Source: Loktanella sp. UBA3435 (GTDB taxonomy: Bacteria > Pseudomonadota > Alphaproteobacteria > Rhodobacterales > Rhodobacteraceae). From it: a DNA stretch of 17,793 nt. Under the pieces are notes generated by a model, which ran no database searches, was not told the DNA's origin, and saw only the letters and a list, made by a program, of their open reading frames with translations. Each line of letters starts with the position of its first letter. Position 1 is the first letter of the stretch. Location: positions 17,897-35,689 of the forward strand of contig DFSO01000082.1 in the NCBI GenBank assembly GCA_002378665.1. The letters are read 5' to 3'. Both the position numbers and the translations under genes were made by a program. Shown in pieces: positions 1 through 8,472 of this stretch.

Positions 1-2297
1 CGCGCAGCTATCCCGTCAATCGTGATCGCACCGCAGCCCATATAGGGGAAGCTCGCGTCATCAATCGGCGCATCAATGATCCCATTGATCACATCGCGCG
101 ACTTTGGCCCCGCGACCCCAAACTGTGCCCATTGCTCGGTGACCGAGATCACCTTTGCGTCCAGATCGGGCCGTACCACTTGCAGCACATATTCAAGGTG
201 GCGCATCACAAGACCCGCCGCCGCCGTGGTCGTCGTCATCACATAGTGGTTGTCCGCCAGACACGCCGTGGTGCCATCATCCAGCACATGGCCGTCTTCG
301 CGCAGCATCAATCCATAACGGACCTTGCCGACCTTCAGCGTCGAGAACGTATTTGTATAAACGAAATCCAATAGCTTGGCCGCATCAGGCCCCTGCACGT
401 CAATCTTGCCAAGGGTAGACACATCCACGATCCCAACAGCATTGCGGACCATATTCACCTCGCGGTCGCACGATTGCCGCCATGTGGTCTCGCCTGCAAT
501 CGGGAAATAGCTTGGCCGATACCAAAGCCCCGCTTCGATCATCGGCGCAGCTGCGGCAACGCTTGCCTTATGCGATGTCGTGAAGCGTTCAGGCGCAAAG
601 CCTTTACCATGCGCCCCCGCCCCCATCGCCGCAATCGGCACGGGCACAAAAGGCGGACGGAAGGTCGTCGTGCCCGTCTCGGGGATGCCCCGCCCTGTCG
701 CATCGGCCAGCACGGCCAAAGCCACCACATTGGATGATTTCCCCTGATCGGGCGCCATGCCTTGGGTCGTGTAGCGCTTCATATGCTCAACAGAGCGGAA
801 GTTCTCTTGGGCAGCGAGGCGCACATCTTTGACATGCACATCGTTCTGGAAATCAATCCATTTGCGGCCCTTGCCCTCAACATGCCAAAGCGGCTCGATG
901 TTATAGGGCGCGTGATCGGCCTGGGGCAAATCCACCTTTGCGGGCTTGATCTGCATGTTCTTGAGTGCCGCCTCCGTAATCTGTGCTGCATCCGCGAGAC
1001 AGCCCATCGTGTCGAAAACCCCGTGGCAAGCGCCCGCCGTCACCATGTTCGGCACCGCCCCTGCACTTGGCACAAAGCTTGCAATCCCGGCATCCCAAAC
1101 GGGGCGCCCATTCATGTGGCACGTCAAATGCACCGTCGGGTTCCAACCACCAGTCACGGCTAGACAATCAGCCTCGATCTTGGCGTTCTCACCGTTTTGC
1201 GAGACCGTTATGCTCTGCAATCCATGCCGCCCTGCGGTATCAATCACCCGCGCACCTGTGCGGCTATCAAGTTCGGCCACGACGTCTATGCCCGCAGCCC
1301 GCAAATCGCGCGCGGTCTTTGCCACATCATCGTTATTGCCGAAAACCGCGACCTTCTTACCTGTCGCCACGCCCCAGCGGTTCACATAAGCCCGCACAGC
1401 CCCCGCCATCATCACACCGGGGCGGTCGTTATTTGGAAACGCAATCGACCGCTCAAGCGAGCCCGCGCAAAGCACCGACCGCTTCGCCACGATCCGCCAG
1501 AAACAGGACCGCGGAAGGCCCACACGACGTGGCGCAAAATCACCGACCCGCTCCAACGCCCCAAATGTGCCTTGGTCATAAGCGCCCGTCACCGCCGTCC
1601 GCGTCATGATCCGCACGTTTGGCATCGCGGAGAGCTCCGCCTCGACGGACTTTACCCAGTCCATCGCGGGCGCACCGTCAATCTCTTCAACCTCTGAAAG
1701 CAATCTGCCGCCGAGCGCCGTATCTTCTTCGGCCAAAATCACATCCGCACCAGAGCGCCCCGCGACCAGTGCCGCCATCAATCCCGCAGGCCCCGCGCCG
1801 ATGACAAGCACGTCGCAAAACGCAAAAGCCTTCTCGTAAGTATCGGGATCAGTCTTGCCACTCAGGCCACCAAGCCCCGCAGCCCGCCTGATAATCGGCT
1901 CATAGACCCGTTCCCAAAACGCCTTAGGCCACATGAAGGTCTTGTAGTAAAATCCCGCGCCCAAGAACGGCGATGCAAAATCATTCACTGCCATCACATC
2001 ATTCTTGAGGGTCGGCCAAGCATTCTGCGAAAACGCCTCCAGCCCCTCGTAAACCTCCTGCACGGTCGCACGGACATTCGGGTCCGCCTGCGCGCCTGTG
2101 CCAATGGTGACAAGCGCGTTCGGCTCCTCAGACCCCGACCCCATCACGCCACGCGGGCGATGGTATTTGAATGAGCGGGCGACCAGCTTGACGCCATTGG
2201 CCTGCAATGCCGCTGCCAAAGTTTCCCCCGCAACCCCGCAATACTTCACACCATCAAAGGTGAACGGGACCGTCACATCAGCTTTGCGCAATCTCAT
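1..2297 (-). CDS. soxA: Sarcosine oxidase alpha subunit, C-terminus cut off by the window edge
   Basis: This is the large subunit of the cytoplasmic heterotetrameric sarcosine oxidase, which demethylates sarcosine to glycine with H2O2 and, with tetrahydrofolate, 5,10-methylene-THF. About 765 codons are present of a family length near 1000. The N-terminus, beginning MRLRKADVTVPF, has the ferredoxin-like fold region (CGVAGETLAAAL, residues 20-31) seen in this family. A dinucleotide-binding GAGPAG motif follows near residue 166 for NAD/FAD-type binding. From about residue 600 the GcvT-like aminomethyltransferase domain begins (TTWRQSCDREVNMVRNAVGI), where folate binding is expected; its C-terminal part lies outside. 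The ATG at 2297 overlaps the TGA of soxD in an ATGA junction, indicating translational coupling. The frame is open from 2297 to the edge. Alternatives such as a GcvT-only protein are excluded by the two-domain order. Confidence 0.95.
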   Translation of the reverse strand, partial: MRLRKADVTVPFTFDGVKYCGVAGETLAAALQANGVKLVARSFKYHRPRGVMGSGSEEPNALVTIGTGAQADPNVRATVQEVYEGLEAFSQNAWPTLKNDVMAVNDFASPFLGAGFYYKTFMWPKAFWERVYEPIIRRAAGLGGLSGKTDPDTYEKAFAFCDVLVIGAGPAGLMAALVAGRSGADVILAEEDTALGGRLLSEVEEIDGAPAMDWVKSVEAELSAMPNVRIMTRTAVTGAYDQGTFGALERVGDFAPRRVGLPRSCFWRIVAKRSVLCAGSLERSIAFPNNDRPGVMMAGAVRAYVNRWGVATGKKVAVFGNNDDVAKTARDLRAAGIDVVAELDSRTGARVIDTAGRHGLQSITVSQNGENAKIEADCLAVTGGWNPTVHLTCHMNGRPVWDAGIASFVPSAGAVPNMVTAGACHGVFDTMGCLADAAQITEAALKNMQIKPAKVDLPQADHAPYNIEPLWHVEGKGRKWIDFQNDVHVKDVRLAAQENFRSVEHMKRYTTQGMAPDQGKSSNVVALAVLADATGRGIPETGTTTFRPPFVPVPIAAMGAGAHGKGFAPERFTTSHKASVAAAAPMIEAGLWYRPSYFPIAGETTWRQSCDREVNMVRNAVGIVDVSTLGKIDVQGPDAAKLLDFVYTNTFSTLKVGKVRYGLMLREDGHVLDDGTTACLADNHYVMTTTTAAAGLVMRHLEYVLQVVRPDLDAKVISVTEQWAQFGVAGPKSRDVINGIIDAPIDDASFPYMGCGAITIDGIAA

Positions 2298-2557
2298 CGT
2301 TTGGCCTCCCGTGCCAAGGCCACATCTTTGATCGCATGAGTCACCGTGTTACGCGTCACAACGAGCCAAGCGCCGCAGCCCGCCTCGTGATGCCACAAAT
2401 CGCGGGTCTGGCCCGCTGGGTTCTCGCGCAAATGCACATAGTCATCCCAAGGGCCAACACCCGCATCCGGCGCAGGGCGCATCATCGCCACAGCATCGCC
2501 GCCATAATAAAACTCGCGGCGATCACGCTCGCCGCAAACAGGACAGTTAAGACGCAT
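2294..2557 (-). CDS. soxD: Sarcosine oxidase delta subunit
   Basis: An 87-residue protein, the small zinc-binding subunit of heterotetrameric sarcosine oxidase. Cys5 and Cys8 (CPVC) together with His57 and Cys61 (HHEAGC) match the zinc site of the family. The WDDYVHLRENPAG segment (37-49) and the DLWHHEAGCG segment (53-62) are characteristic. Length is normal for SoxD. It lies between soxB (53-base gap) and soxA (4-base overlap), the standard B-D-A order, so it is almost certainly co-transcribed and made with them. The role in the complex is structural by family knowledge; no catalytic residue is expected. Confidence 0.95.
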   Translation of the reverse strand: MRLNCPVCGERDRREFYYGGDAVAMMRPAPDAGVGPWDDYVHLRENPAGQTRDLWHHEAGCGAWLVVTRNTVTHAIKDVALAREAKR

Positions 2558-2610
2558 GGAACCCCTGCCTCGCTTTGTTCAAAATACTCAAAATGCGACC
2601 TTTGCCGCCA

Positions 2611-3864
2611 TCAGTGAAGGTTATGTTGCGCACCTGTGCCCTCCTCATCCATGAGGCCGCGCCCCGTGCGGAAACGGTCCAAGCGGAACTTCTCGGCAGG
2701 CGCGTGGTGGTTGCCCGTCGCGATCAAATGCGCAAGGCTAAAGCCCGATCCGGGCACAGCCTTGAACCCGCCATAACACCAGCCGCAATCCAAAAAGAGC
2801 CCCTCAATATGGGTTTTATCAATAATCGGGCTGCCGTCGGGCGTCATATCCATGATCCCGCCCCAAGACCGCAGCACCTTGGCCTTGCCGATCATCGGCA
2901 TCAGGGTCATGGCCGCATCCATCACATGTTCCTTCATCGGCAGGTTGCCGCGCGAGGCGTAGCTTGAATAGAAATCCAGATCGCCACCGAACACCAAACC
3001 ACCCTTGTCAGATTGGCTGATATAAAAGTGGCCCATGCCAAAGCTGACGACGTGATCGATCACTGGCTTGAGACCCTCGGTCACAAACGCCTGCAAAATA
3101 TGGCTTTCAATTGGCAGGCGCATCCCCGCCATTGCGGCCACCTGCCCCGACCGCCCCGCCGTGACGATCGCCACCTTTTTGGCGCGAATGGCCCCGCGCG
3201 AGGTCTGCACGCCTTTCACGACGCCGCCTTCAATATCAATCCCCGTCACTTCGCAGTTCTGGATCAGATCAACGCCGCGTTGGTCAGCGCCACGCGCATA
3301 GCCCCACGCCACCGCATCATGGCGCGCCGTACCACCGCGTTTATGCAGCAAACCGCCATAAATCGGGAACCGCGTGTTCTCGAAATCAAGATACGGCAAA
3401 TGCTTACGCACACCCTCAGTGTCCAACAGTTCCGCATCATCTCCTTGATTGATCATCGCATTACCACGGCGGGCAAAGGCATCGCGCTGGCCGTCAGAAT
3501 GGAACAGATTGATCAAGCCACGCTGCGAATGCATGACGTTATAATTCAGTTCGTTCTCAAGGTTCTCCCACAGCTTCAGCGAATGGGAATAAAACTCGGA
3601 ATTGCCCGGCAAAAAGTAATTGGCCCGCACAATCGTGGTATTACGCCCCACATTGCCGCCGCCAAGGTAGCCCTTCTCAAGCACGGCGATATTCTTTAGC
3701 CCATGCTCTTTAGCGAGGTAAAACGCAGTCGAGAGGCCATGCCCCCCGCCGCCAATAATCACGATGTCATATTCGGCCTTAGGCTCTGGATTACGCCACT
3801 GAGGCTTCCAGCCCTTCTGGCCGAATAACCCCTCTTTGATCACACGAAATCCCGAATATCCCAT
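2611..3864 (-). CDS. soxB: Sarcosine oxidase beta subunit (flavin-binding)
   Basis: A 417-residue catalytic subunit in which sarcosine is oxidised. The N-terminal FAD-binding Rossmann motif IIGGGGHGLSTAFYLA is at 36-51. The following ELEKGYLGGGNVGRNTT-like region (here LEKGYLGGGNVGRN, 62-75) is typical of the DAO superfamily. The GGTARHDAVAWGYARG segment (177-192) holds the histidine (His182) that is the probable covalent FMN attachment site by analogy with characterised enzymes; that assignment is inference. Near the C-terminus, TPDGSPIIDKT and GWCYGGFKAVPGSG match the substrate/FAD region of the family. The ATG at 3864 has GGAG about 8 bases upstream. It is the first gene of the sox operon; length is normal. 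Confidence 0.96.
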   Translation of the reverse strand: MGYSGFRVIKEGLFGQKGWKPQWRNPEPKAEYDIVIIGGGGHGLSTAFYLAKEHGLKNIAVLEKGYLGGGNVGRNTTIVRANYFLPGNSEFYSHSLKLWENLENELNYNVMHSQRGLINLFHSDGQRDAFARRGNAMINQGDDAELLDTEGVRKHLPYLDFENTRFPIYGGLLHKRGGTARHDAVAWGYARGADQRGVDLIQNCEVTGIDIEGGVVKGVQTSRGAIRAKKVAIVTAGRSGQVAAMAGMRLPIESHILQAFVTEGLKPVIDHVVSFGMGHFYISQSDKGGLVFGGDLDFYSSYASRGNLPMKEHVMDAAMTLMPMIGKAKVLRSWGGIMDMTPDGSPIIDKTHIEGLFLDCGWCYGGFKAVPGSGFSLAHLIATGNHHAPAEKFRLDRFRTGRGLMDEEGTGAQHNLH

Positions 3865-3938
3865 CAGCGCACTCCACCCGTTGATGACTCACGCTAGGCG
3901 GGATAGCGGCAGATGAAAAGCACACAAACGACAAAAAT

Positions 3939-3962
3939 GGCGCGCAACCGCTGCTGCGCGCC
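3939..3962 (-). terminator. Rho-independent terminator of the glutamate dehydrogenase gene
   Basis: A perfect 8-bp GC-rich stem (GGCGCGCA at 3939-3946 with TGCGCGCC at 3955-3962) encloses an 8-base loop. Read on the minus strand it is followed after one base by five T residues (3937-3933), the classic intrinsic terminator layout. It lies 41 bases past the dehydrogenase stop codon and 75 bases before the soxB start, so it should separate the two transcription units. A smaller GCGCC-gtca-GGCGC hairpin lies at 3980-3993. Confidence 0.8.
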
Positions 3963-4002
3963 TTGTCTTAGAATGTCTTGCGCCGTCAGGCGCTCCTTTG
4001 GA

Positions 4003-5445
4003 TCAAAGGCCCTTGGCTTGGTAGCTCAATGCAACTTTGCTGATCGACACGATATAGGCCGCTGTGCGCAAATCGGTCACATCATCGCGCCCGTGCCAGA
4101 CGTTGCGCATCGACTGATAAGCCGCGCGCATCGTGTCATCGAGGCCAGAGCGGACCAGTTCCAACTCATCCGCCCCGCGCAGATACTTTTCCTTAAAGCC
4201 TGCAGACATTGACCAATCGGCACCCAAATAACGGTCCAGTCGCTGCAACTCATCGACGAGAACCTGATGGCGCGCTTCCTCCGCGCGGCGCTGCATCCGG
4301 CCAAAGCGGATATGGCTCAGGTTCTTGACCCACTCGAAATACGACACCGTCACACCGCCTGCGTTGGCATACATATCGGGGATAATCACGGCACCCTTCT
4401 CGCGCAGGATCTCATCTGCACTTGCTGTCACAGGGCCGTTCGCGGCCTCAATAATCAATGGCGCTTTGATACGATCAGCGTTCGAAAGGTTGATCACACC
4501 TTCAAGCGCCGCCGGGATCAGGATATCGCACTCGGCCTCTAGCAATGCCGCACCATCCGCCTGATGCCCCGCATCGGGATAGCCCGTCAGGCCGCCGTGT
4601 TTTGCAATCCACTGGTGCACGGCCTCAACATCGAGACCCTTCTCGTCATGCAAAGCTCCGTCGCGCTCGATGATGCCCGTGATCAGGCAACCATCTTCCT
4701 CGGACAGAAACTTTGCCGCGTGATAGCCTACGTTGCCAAGACCTTGCACAATCACGCGCTTGCCCGACAGATCGCCCGTCAGACCCGCGGCCGCCTTATC
4801 CTCGTCATAGCGAAAGAACTCGCGCAGCGCATATTGCACGCCGCGCCCCGTGGCCTCTGTGCGGCCCTGAATACCGCCTGCGTTGATCGGCTTACCCGTT
4901 ACACAGGCAGCACCGTTAATATCGGTCGTATTCATCCGCTTATATTGGTCTGCAATCCATGCCATCTCGCGCTCGCCCGTGCCCATATCAGGGGCTGGCA
5001 CGTTTTGGGCGGGGTTAATCAGGTCACGCTTGATCAGCTCATAGGCAAATCGGCGGGTGATCTGCTCCAGCTCATGGGGCTCCCATGCATTCGGATCAAT
5101 CCGCAATCCGCCCTTAGAGCCACCAAACGGGGCCTCCACCAAAGCGCATTTGAATGTCATCAACGCAGCAAGCGCCTCAACCTCGTCTTGATGAACCGAC
5201 AGGGCATAGCGAATGCCGCCCTTGACTGGCTCCATATGCTCGGAGTGTACCGAGCGATATCCGGTAAATGTATGAATAGCGCCGCGCAAACGGACGCCAA
5301 AACGCACCGTATAGGTCGCGTTACACACACGGATTTTCTCCTCAAGACCGGGGCTCAAATCCATGAGCGCCACAGCGCGGTTGAACATCATATCAACAGA
5401 TTCGCGAAAGCTTGGCTCCGCGGCGGTCTGATGGGCAGTGGTCAT
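4003..5445 (-). CDS. gdhA: Glutamate dehydrogenase (Glu/Leu/Phe/Val dehydrogenase family)
   Basis: A cytoplasmic enzyme of 480 residues that interconverts glutamate and 2-oxoglutarate plus ammonium. The dimerisation/substrate domain contains KGGIRY (75-80), Lys99 and the catalytic motif PFGGSKGG (107-114, Lys111). PAPDMGT (150-156) is also present. The coenzyme domain has GLGNVG at 235-240, and the acidic Glu260 at the end of the next strand (IIERDG) suggests NAD rather than NADP; this is inference. I chose the ATG at 5445 because AAGGA lies 9 bases upstream (5459-5455 on this strand) and MTTAHQTAAEPSF fits the family start. The frame stays open for another 64 codons upstream, without a ribosome site. 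It points away from the TadG-like gene and is followed by its own terminator. Leucine or phenylalanine dehydrogenase is less likely given the length. Confidence 0.93.
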   Translation of the reverse strand: MTTAHQTAAEPSFRESVDMMFNRAVALMDLSPGLEEKIRVCNATYTVRFGVRLRGAIHTFTGYRSVHSEHMEPVKGGIRYALSVHQDEVEALAALMTFKCALVEAPFGGSKGGLRIDPNAWEPHELEQITRRFAYELIKRDLINPAQNVPAPDMGTGEREMAWIADQYKRMNTTDINGAACVTGKPINAGGIQGRTEATGRGVQYALREFFRYDEDKAAAGLTGDLSGKRVIVQGLGNVGYHAAKFLSEEDGCLITGIIERDGALHDEKGLDVEAVHQWIAKHGGLTGYPDAGHQADGAALLEAECDILIPAALEGVINLSNADRIKAPLIIEAANGPVTASADEILREKGAVIIPDMYANAGGVTVSYFEWVKNLSHIRFGRMQRRAEEARHQVLVDELQRLDRYLGADWSMSAGFKEKYLRGADELELVRSGLDDTMRAAYQSMRNVWHGRDDVTDLRTAAYIVSISKVALSYQAKGL

Positions 5446-5783
5446 AGGGTCATGTCCTTCGATGTACCGACACAGCGTCGGGTATTTCAATTGGAGCGGT
5501 CTGCTCGTGATCACTATAGGTGCGATTTGATGAAAGTTTAGGCGGTTTGGAAACTTTTGAGGTTTTAAGTCCAATCTGCCGCCACACCAGCCTACCGCAG
5601 GAGATTCGCCGCCAGAATGATGAAAATGCAGCAACAATGGGCAATTCTCCCCTGAAATGTCCTCACGAATTTGGGCAATAAGAACTTAATTTGACGCGGT
5701 TACGCCCCAATTCGGCCACAGACTTTTGATCTATAAGCCGAGGGAAAGACCGTTCAACGAAGCCAAAAGGCGGGAAAACGGGA
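5446..5783. promoter_or_regulatory. Divergent intergenic region with several dyads
   Basis: This 338-base stretch between the outward-facing dehydrogenase and TadG-like genes must hold both promoters. Visible elements are: an 8-base palindrome GTGATCAC at 5507-5514; a possible minus-strand -10 TATAGT read from 5518 to 5513, which overlaps it; a 7-bp inverted repeat AAAGTTT (5533-5539) / AAACTTT (5551-5557) with an 11-base spacer; and a TTGACG hexamer at 5691-5696 on the plus strand without a convincing -10 partner. The dyads are seen directly; any regulator is unknown. No convincing gene is present here. Confidence 0.4.
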
Positions 5784-7298
5784 ATGAGTGGTGACGAAAT
5801 GATGACTTTGAAACAGCGCGTAAATCAGCAATTATCTCGGCGGTCATCGGACTTTCGTGATGATGAGAACGGCTCAATTATCATTTTCACGCTCTTTCTG
5901 TTGATTCTCATGCTCGCTATCGGCGGGATGGCTGTCGACTTTATGCGCTTTGAATGCGAACGCGCTGTGCTGCAAAGCACTGCAGACCGTGCCGTTCTTG
6001 CGGCGGCGGACCTCGACCAGGATGCGGATCAGAAACAGGTAGTTATCGATTATTTCGAAAAGGCTGGCCTGAGCGGTGCGATTGTCGGCGAGCCCAATGT
6101 CGAAGACTTGGGGGGCCGTCGTTCAGTCGGCGTTGTTGCAAATCAAGAGATCAACACGATCTTTTTAAAGCTTTTGGGCATTCACAAACTCTCGTCAAAC
6201 GCAGCATCAACCGCAGTTGACGGCGTCGCGGATATCGAAGTGTCTTTGGTCGTCGATCTTTCTGGTTCGATGGCAGAACCCGCCAGCGGCACCTCGGATA
6301 CAAAAATTGTTGCGCTACGCAAAGCCGCAGCAAAGTTAGCTGAAAACATGTTGCAGGCAGACTATGCTGGTCGGATTTCATTGTCGCTGGTTCCGTATTC
6401 CGAGCATGTCAATGTGGGGCCCAGTCTCTTTGGCGCTCTCAAAGTCGATCAGAAGCACAACTTTTCATACTGCGTCGATTTTGATGATTCAGATTTTGAC
6501 CTGACGGGTCTCAACTTGTCAAAAACCTATACGCAAATGCAGCACTATCAGTGGAACTCGGACTATAATTATGATACGGGTCAGTATCGGAACACCATGA
6601 CGAATACAGTCTGCCCGCGTTATTCCTACGAACAGGTTACGCCATTGACGCAGGATTTGGCGGCACTAAAAACGCAGATCAACAAACTCCAGCCGCGCGC
6701 GGGTACCGCGATTTATATGGGCTTGAAATGGGGACTGGCGCTGCTTGATCCAAGCCTGCAGCCTGTGGTCAGCACGCTGATTTCAAGCGGCAAAATTGAC
6801 GCGCAATTTCAGGGCAGACCCGATGCCTATCCCGTTGCGGGTGAAACAATTGTCACGCAAAAAGTCATTGTTTTGATGACAGACGGTGCCAACTCTGGGT
6901 CACAGCGGTTGAATTCATGGGCCTATGATTCCCCAAGCGATAGGGTGCATTGGGCAAACAACAACTTGTGGTGGTTCTACTCTCGCGAATTATATTACAC
7001 TGACCCACGCAGTTGGTTTACCTATGATCGTTATCTCAGCGACCCTACGAACCTCAATACCGCGAAAATTAACGGTATCACAAACGGTGACTACCTAATG
7101 CAAGGGCTCTGCCAAAAGGCCAAAGACAAAGGGGGCATCATATACGCAATTGCGGTTGAGGCTGGCAGTCATGGCGATCAAGAGATGGCAAAATGTGCGT
7201 CCTCAACGTCGCACTACTTCAACGTGAACGGCGGCGAGTTGGAGAATGTATTTAGTGCGATTGCACGCCAGATCACTGATCTGAGACTCGCACTATGA
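5784..7298 (+). CDS. TadG-like protein with von Willebrand factor A domain
   Basis: A 504-residue protein resembling TadG of Flp/Tad pilus loci, probably anchored in the inner membrane and facing the periplasm. Residues 28-76 are the TadE/G-like N-terminus: a charged patch, then a transmembrane helix at about 31-54 and an ADRAVLAAADL segment. A von Willebrand A domain starts near 150, with the MIDAS motif DLSGS at 158-162, the metal-site Thr308 in RAGTAI and MTDGAN at 365-370. Two large inserts rich in Tyr and Trp lie at about 228-283 and 379-418. No glutamate follows the glycine-led start of the helix, so prepilin-peptidase cleavage is not indicated. AAGGCGGG lies about 9 bases before the ATG at 5784; ATGs at 5799 and 5802 are alternatives. 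Its last four bases overlap the next gene. Sampled base composition is AT-richer than the flanking genes (24/60 GC at 6481-6540). Confidence 0.85.
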   Translation: MSGDEMMTLKQRVNQQLSRRSSDFRDDENGSIIIFTLFLLILMLAIGGMAVDFMRFECERAVLQSTADRAVLAAADLDQDADQKQVVIDYFEKAGLSGAIVGEPNVEDLGGRRSVGVVANQEINTIFLKLLGIHKLSSNAASTAVDGVADIEVSLVVDLSGSMAEPASGTSDTKIVALRKAAAKLAENMLQADYAGRISLSLVPYSEHVNVGPSLFGALKVDQKHNFSYCVDFDDSDFDLTGLNLSKTYTQMQHYQWNSDYNYDTGQYRNTMTNTVCPRYSYEQVTPLTQDLAALKTQINKLQPRAGTAIYMGLKWGLALLDPSLQPVVSTLISSGKIDAQFQGRPDAYPVAGETIVTQKVIVLMTDGANSGSQRLNSWAYDSPSDRVHWANNNLWWFYSRELYYTDPRSWFTYDRYLSDPTNLNTAKINGITNGDYLMQGLCQKAKDKGGIIYAIAVEAGSHGDQEMAKCASSTSHYFNVNGGELENVFSAIARQITDLRLAL

Positions 7299-7861
7299 CC
7301 TTGAACAGTTCACCCATGTACCAAAGATTTCGCCGCTTCTTAGCGTGCGAAGATGGAAACTCGACGATTGAGGCTCTGTTCTTTTACATTCCGATCTTCT
7401 TGTTTTTGCTTGCGTCAATCGAAATTGGCATTCTCTCAACCCGCCATGTGTTGTTAGAGCGAGGCGTTGACCTCGCCGTTCGGCAAGTCCGCATTGGGGC
7501 ACTGAAAGACGCCGACGGCAAAGGCCCCGGCATCGACACCGTACGGACGGCCATCTGCAACTATTCAGGGGTCATTCCTGATTGTTTGGATAGTGTTAAA
7601 ATCAAAATGGTCAAAATGGACGTCAGAAACTGGGGCACGGACCTTGATGGCCCAGTGCAATGCATCGACCGCGCCGAATCAGAACAGGTTCCGACTACTT
7701 TTACGAATGGTGCGAATAACGAACTTATGGTTCTCCAAGTGTGCGCTTTGTTTGACCCATTCTTCCCAACCACAAGCCTTAGCAACGGGTTTGCGAAAAT
7801 CAATGGTGGGGGCTACGGGCTTATTGCGACCACGTCTTATGTTGTGGAGCCGTACCAATGA
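7295..7861 (+). CDS. TadE-like pseudopilin-type membrane protein
   Basis: A 188-residue single-pass protein with a TadE-like N-terminus. A short basic cytoplasmic stretch (RFRRF) is followed by EDG, then NSTIEALFF and a hydrophobic helix at about 27-47. Gly21 followed by Glu26 at +5 matches the prepilin-peptidase pattern used for TadE and Flp pilins. The remaining 140 residues should be periplasmic and contain three cysteines (in CNYSG, PDCLD and QCID) plus one near VCALF, so disulphides are possible. The ATG at 7295 overlaps the TadG-like stop (ATGA), and its own end overlaps the next gene the same way, so the three are a coupled operon. In known Tad systems TadE, TadF and TadG act together on pilus biogenesis or secretion; the substrate here is unknown. 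Confidence 0.75.
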   Translation: MTLNSSPMYQRFRRFLACEDGNSTIEALFFYIPIFLFLLASIEIGILSTRHVLLERGVDLAVRQVRIGALKDADGKGPGIDTVRTAICNYSGVIPDCLDSVKIKMVKMDVRNWGTDLDGPVQCIDRAESEQVPTTFTNGANNELMVLQVCALFDPFFPTTSLSNGFAKINGGGYGLIATTSYVVEPYQ

Positions 7862-8472
7862 TTTTGCTTGCAACACTTAAGCGCCAGATTGGCAAGTTTC
7901 GCAAAGAAGAAGAAGGCGCCAGCCAAAGCGTCGAGTTCTTGTTATCGTTCCCGCTTCTTGTCTGGGCGCTGCTTGCAACTTTGCAGTATTTTGACGCCTA
8001 CCGGACCCAGCTCATCTCGACAAAGGCCACAATTACCATTGGCGATATGATTAGTCGTGAAAAGGGCACCATTGACAGCGTGTACATCAAGGGAACGAGT
8101 GATCTGCTGAATTTCTTGACCCTCGCAGATGATAGTCCAGACCTGAGGATCTCTGTCGTGTCCTGGAATGCCAGCGAGTCCAAACACAAGGTCGTCTGGT
8201 CGGAATTTAGCGGAGCGTTGGGCAGGCTAAATGACGCCAATATTAACGCCTATTTTGACGTGATCCCGATCATGGGCGATGGTGAACGTACGATCATTGT
8301 GGAAACGGTCACAAGATACACCCCGAAATTTGGCACCTCAATCGGTCAGATTTTTCGTGTTCACGGGCTAGAACCCATGGACATGAATTCCATACAAGTG
8401 ATCCGCCCGCGATTTACGACGTCGGTATGTTGGGACCAATCGCCGTCCGATAGCAATCCACCTAAGTGCTAG
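7858..8472 (+). CDS. TadE/TadF-like membrane protein
   Basis: A 204-residue protein with the same plan as the preceding gene: a basic N-terminus (LKRQIGKFRKEEEG), then ASQSVEFLLSFPLLVWALLATLQYF forming a hydrophobic helix at about 27-47, and a periplasmic domain of about 150 residues. Glu26 lies six residues after Gly20 rather than five; if cleavage followed Ala21 the spacing would be five. The C-terminus carries two cysteines (SVCWDQ and PPKC). It is the last gene of the three-gene run, with a 4-base ATGA overlap at its start. Its TAG lies in CTAG (8469-8472), which also supplies the stop of the converging gene, leaving no space for a terminator. The call rests on helix architecture and context, so the exact TadE versus TadF label is open. 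Confidence 0.7.
   Translation: MILLATLKRQIGKFRKEEEGASQSVEFLLSFPLLVWALLATLQYFDAYRTQLISTKATITIGDMISREKGTIDSVYIKGTSDLLNFLTLADDSPDLRISVVSWNASESKHKVVWSEFSGALGRLNDANINAYFDVIPIMGDGERTIIVETVTRYTPKFGTSIGQIFRVHGLEPMDMNSIQVIRPRFTTSVCWDQSPSDSNPPKC

Noticed and set aside
3013..3699. A 228-codon plus-strand frame over soxB
   Set aside because: Antisense shadow of a clear soxB; composition is typical of a reversed GC-rich frame.
4564..5541. A 325-codon plus-strand frame over the glutamate dehydrogenase gene
   Set aside because: It is antisense to a gene with complete catalytic motifs and its translation has no recognisable motif.
5446..5637. In-frame 64-residue N-terminal extension of the dehydrogenase
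   Set aside because: No ribosome site at the upstream ATG, no family match, and a good AAGGA stands before the internal ATG at 5445.
5691..5713. TTGACG as a -35 of a promoter for the TadG-like gene
   Set aside because: No acceptable -10 hexamer lies 16-18 bases downstream.
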